Below, in pieces: positions 6,915-8,989 of a stretch of DNA of 8,989 nt; position 1 is the stretch's first letter; each line of letters opens with the position of its first letter. The notes under the pieces are model-generated. The model saw nothing but the letters and a program-made list of their open reading frames with translations, did not search any database and was not told the origin of the DNA. A program made the translations under genes and the position numbers. Source of the stretch: Bacteroidales bacterium (GTDB lineage Bacteria > Bacteroidota > Bacteroidia > Bacteroidales > ML635J-15); NCBI GenBank assembly GCA_028697515.1, contig JAQVEY010000072.1, positions 1 through 8,989 on the forward strand, read 5' to 3'.

Positions 6915-7589
6915 TTAGACTATTTTGCCTTCAACGATAATAACGATTTCGCCTTTTATAGTTTTTGACTTAAAATGATTGAGCAAATCCAGTAATGAGC
7001 CTCTTGCATTTTCTTCGTACAATTTTGAAATTTCCCTAGATACAGAAGCTTTTCTATCTTGTCCAAAGTATTCAATAAATAATTCCAAAGTTTTAATCAG
7101 TCTGAAAGGAGATTCATAAAAAATCATAGTTCTTTCTTCATCAACTAATGATTGCATTTTTTTATTTCTTCCTTTTTTTTGCGGCAGAAAGCCTTCGAAA
7201 CAAAATCTTTCTGAGGGCAAACCTGATACTGCCAGAGCTGGAACAAAAGCAGTAGCACCCGGCAAACATTCTACCTCCACTCCTTTTTCAATACATGTCT
7301 TAACCAACAAAAAGCCAGGATCAGAAATTGAGGGTGTACCAGCATCCGAAATCAAAGCAACTGATTCACCTGAACAAATACGTTCAGCAATTTGTTCTAC
7401 CGTTTTATGCTCATTAAATTTATGATGGCTAATCATTTTTGTCGAAATGTCAAAATGTTTGAGTAAAAAGCCTGACGTACGTGTATCTTCTGCCAGAATA
7501 AGATCTACTTCCTTCAGAATGCGTATGGCTCTTATGGTCATATCTTCTAAATTTCCAATTGGGGTTGGCACCAGATAGAGTTTACTCAT
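6915..7589 (-). CDS. rsmI: 16S rRNA (cytidine(1402)-2'-O)-methyltransferase RsmI
   Basis: This cytoplasmic enzyme transfers a methyl group from S-adenosylmethionine to the 2'-OH of C1402 in the decoding centre of 16S rRNA. The 224-residue product shows the family signatures in order: LYLVPTPIGNLEDMT (4-18), AEDTR (33-37), SDAGTPSISDPG (81-92), PGATA (110-114), FEGFLPQKKG (131-140), FYESPFR (157-163) and KGEIVIIVEG (212-221), a tetrapyrrole-methylase fold. It lacks the extra C-terminal region of about 50-60 residues present in the roughly 286-residue E. coli enzyme; the catalytic fold itself is complete. The ATG at 7589 is chosen because LYLVPTPIGNL follows two residues later. A TTG at 7601 would add four residues. 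The ATG overlaps the stop of the upstream peptidase gene by 8 bases, so coupled translation is likely, with a purine-rich GAAGAA just upstream as a weak ribosome binding site. Confidence 0.93.
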   Translation of the reverse strand: MSKLYLVPTPIGNLEDMTIRAIRILKEVDLILAEDTRTSGFLLKHFDISTKMISHHKFNEHKTVEQIAERICSGESVALISDAGTPSISDPGFLLVKTCIEKGVEVECLPGATAFVPALAVSGLPSERFCFEGFLPQKKGRNKKMQSLVDEERTMIFYESPFRLIKTLELFIEYFGQDRKASVSREISKLYEENARGSLLDLLNHFKSKTIKGEIVIIVEGKIV

Positions 7590-8859
7590 ATTCTTCAACA
7601 AATTTAGTCAGTAATCCAAATAATTGATTATATCCCGTAAAGGTAAGTGTTTCAGGTTTATCTTTCGGATTATGATAATATGTTTTACCGCCCATTGTAT
7701 AAATAAAAACTGCCTTTACGCCCTTTGCATGAAAAGGGTAATGATCACTATTTGCAGACTCTTTGCGAGCTTTAATTTCTGTAAAAAATTCGTTTTCCTT
7801 ATTTATTTTATCAATTAAATCCCATATATCTTTATACTCCTCTTCTGCCCCATTAACAACAGTAATACCATCATCGCCAGTACCGACCATATCGAGATTG
7901 AAAACTGCCTTAATCTTTTTTAAATCAAACAATGGATTCATAACATAATAGGTTGAACCAAACAGTCCAGCCTCTTCCCCAAAAAACAGCATAAAAGCTA
8001 TCGAATATTCAGGTTTGTTTTTTGAATAATAATCCGCTAGGTCTAAAACAAGTGCAGTTCCGCTTGCGTTATCTTGAGCTCCAGGGATAAATACATCTTT
8101 TCCCATCCAACCCAAATGATCGTAATGTGCAGTAAATACAATAAACTCATCTTTTTCTCCTTCAACATAGCCAATCACATTCCGAGCTTCAAAATCTTTA
8201 ACATATTCAGATTTAGAGTTAAGCTTAATCATTTGCGTTTTCTTATCAAATGATTCTCTTTTGATTTTAACAACCGGATAAGTTTGAACTTTTGTACTAA
8301 CCGACCACATTAACTCTTCGGGTATCAATTCAACAATACAACCAAACCAAGAGTTATACCTCATTATGTTAATGTAAAACTTTTTAATATCAATATTCTG
8401 AGTTTGTGCATAATCAATAACAAATGCTTTCTCCTTATAATTATTCTTAACCAGTTCTGCTAAAAACTTAATAGTATCGTTTAGCAACAACGAATCAGGT
8501 AAAAATATCGGATATTTATTTTTTACTGTAGGGCTTGCTGGACCAATTAAAAAATCAGTTCCAGGTATCAATGTTTTATTATTTAGCTTTACACTAATTT
8601 TTCCTGGAAAAGTATTAATTTTATACCTAAACTCCTGAAAATAGGATTCGCCAAATTGTTTTAATCCGGCTTTTTCCATTTGTTCTGCAATATACACGGC
8701 AGCTAAATCGCCACCAAAATTAACATAACCTCTTCCTCCAAACTCTTGCGATGCAAGGATTTCGATTCTTTCTTTTGTCTTTTCAATATTTTGGGCATTC
8801 GAGTCAAAACAAAAGAACAACAGAAAAACAAATAGAATAGAGTAGAATAGCTTAAACAT
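7582..8859 (-). CDS. Exported M28-family zinc metallopeptidase (aminopeptidase type)
   Basis: The 425-residue protein has a signal peptide (MFKLFYSILFVFLLFFCFDS, likely cut after NA-22), so it acts in the periplasm or outside the cell. Its second half is a peptidase family M28 catalytic domain with two co-catalytic zinc ions. Candidate ligands are His245 in FTAHYDHLG, the bridging Asp263 in AQDNASGTA, Glu296 with the general base Glu295 in FFGEEAGLFGS, Asp323 in NLDMVG and His396 in YYHNPKD. Residues 371-374 (SDHY) are the usual conserved segment before the last ligand. All expected catalytic positions are present, so it should be active as an exopeptidase; the exact substrate is not visible. 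Residues about 90-215 hold a region between the N-terminus and the catalytic core that may be a PA-like insertion. There is no T9SS sorting domain. The ATG overlaps the end of the upstream gene by 8 bases, and its own stop overlaps rsmI by 8 bases. Confidence 0.9.
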   Translation of the reverse strand: MFKLFYSILFVFLLFFCFDSNAQNIEKTKERIEILASQEFGGRGYVNFGGDLAAVYIAEQMEKAGLKQFGESYFQEFRYKINTFPGKISVKLNNKTLIPGTDFLIGPASPTVKNKYPIFLPDSLLLNDTIKFLAELVKNNYKEKAFVIDYAQTQNIDIKKFYINIMRYNSWFGCIVELIPEELMWSVSTKVQTYPVVKIKRESFDKKTQMIKLNSKSEYVKDFEARNVIGYVEGEKDEFIVFTAHYDHLGWMGKDVFIPGAQDNASGTALVLDLADYYSKNKPEYSIAFMLFFGEEAGLFGSTYYVMNPLFDLKKIKAVFNLDMVGTGDDGITVVNGAEEEYKDIWDLIDKINKENEFFTEIKARKESANSDHYPFHAKGVKAVFIYTMGGKTYYHNPKDKPETLTFTGYNQLFGLLTKFVEEYE

Positions 8860-8989
8860 ATCTTCTTTTTACAATATTAAGGAATGAAGTTACTGTTGAC
8901 TGCGATCTATCCCAACTGAATCTGCTGTCAAGATATTTTTGGGCTTCTTCAAATGAAGATAAAGAATTGAGATGTGTTACGGTCTCTTC
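8852..8989 (-). CDS. C-terminal end of a probable glycosyltransferase (partial)
   Basis: On the minus strand the frame is open from the right edge to a TAA at 8854-8852, giving the last 45 residues of a protein. The tail includes SFEEAQKYLDSRFSWDRSQS and ends LNIVKRRYV. A FSWDRS-type motif followed by a short helix is typical of the C-terminus of GT4-like (group 1) glycosyltransferases, so that is the best guess, but the catalytic parts lie outside the window and the assignment is tentative. The coding frame is convincing because it overlaps the ATG of the M28 peptidase gene by exactly 8 bases, the same arrangement as between the peptidase and rsmI. It is the first visible gene of this operon; its promoter must be beyond the right edge. 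Confidence 0.6.
   Translation of the reverse strand, partial: EETVTHLNSLSSFEEAQKYLDSRFSWDRSQSTVTSFLNIVKRRYV

Noticed and set aside
7590..7601. TTG start at 7601 for RsmI
   Set aside because: The ATG at 7589 places the conserved LYLVPTPIGNL at the usual distance from the N-terminus and makes the standard 8-base overlap.
7624..7948. Plus-strand open frames at 7624-7818 and 7763-7948
   Set aside because: They overlap each other and lie opposite the well-supported M28 peptidase gene, with no protein-like features.
1..8989. A new defence or mobile system
   Set aside because: No nuclease, transposase, integrase, reverse transcriptase or toxin-antitoxin signature was found; the accessory content is a secreted adhesin-type locus.

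Overview
The window is AT-rich and looks like a chromosomal piece of a Bacteroidota bacterium. The evidence is a C-terminal type 9 secretion (T9SS) sorting domain on a giant surface protein, Sec signal peptides ending in a Gln at the mature N-terminus, TAnnTTTG-type promoter boxes without strong Shine-Dalgarno sequences, and PKD-like/'AGxD..VCG' adhesin modules typical of the phylum. Genus cannot be told from sequence reading alone.

Layout. Positions 1-435 are almost gene-free. A doubtful start of a minus-strand gene runs off the left edge (1-34), and about 180-430 is a degenerate short repeat built from variants of CTTTGTGTAAC, with inverted copies. At 436-1065 (minus) is a small secreted protein of unknown function. 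A divergent intergenic region (1066-1286) carries a candidate Bacteroidota promoter for each direction. On the plus strand follow a small exported protein (1287-1742) and, overlapping it by ATGA, a very large multidomain secreted protein (1739-6838). A possible bidirectional terminator hairpin (6888-6912) separates this from a convergent minus-strand operon entering from the right edge: the C-terminal end of a probable glycosyltransferase (8852-8989), an exported M28-family zinc aminopeptidase (7582-8859) and the 16S rRNA methyltransferase RsmI (6915-7589). Each of these overlaps the next by 8 bases.

The main observation is that the large plus-strand gene is split by one in-frame TAG at 4175-4177. 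The reading frame continues unchanged on both sides, the two sides together form one domain, and the T9SS sorting signal lies only beyond the stop. Read as one gene it would encode about 1,699 positions: signal peptide, CUB-like domain, PKD-like segment, P/Homo-B-like domain, at least six Cys-paired Ig/PKD-like modules, a PKD domain and a type A sorting domain. This is most simply a recent nonsense mutation or a sequencing error; recoding is possible but unsupported by the other stops in the window.

How the genes work together: the small exported protein and the giant protein are probably co-translated, and the large product is predicted to be a cell-surface or secreted adhesin-like protein. 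The minus-strand operon is a housekeeping-type cluster unrelated to it. I saw no defence system, CRISPR array, tRNA, rRNA or insertion sequence.
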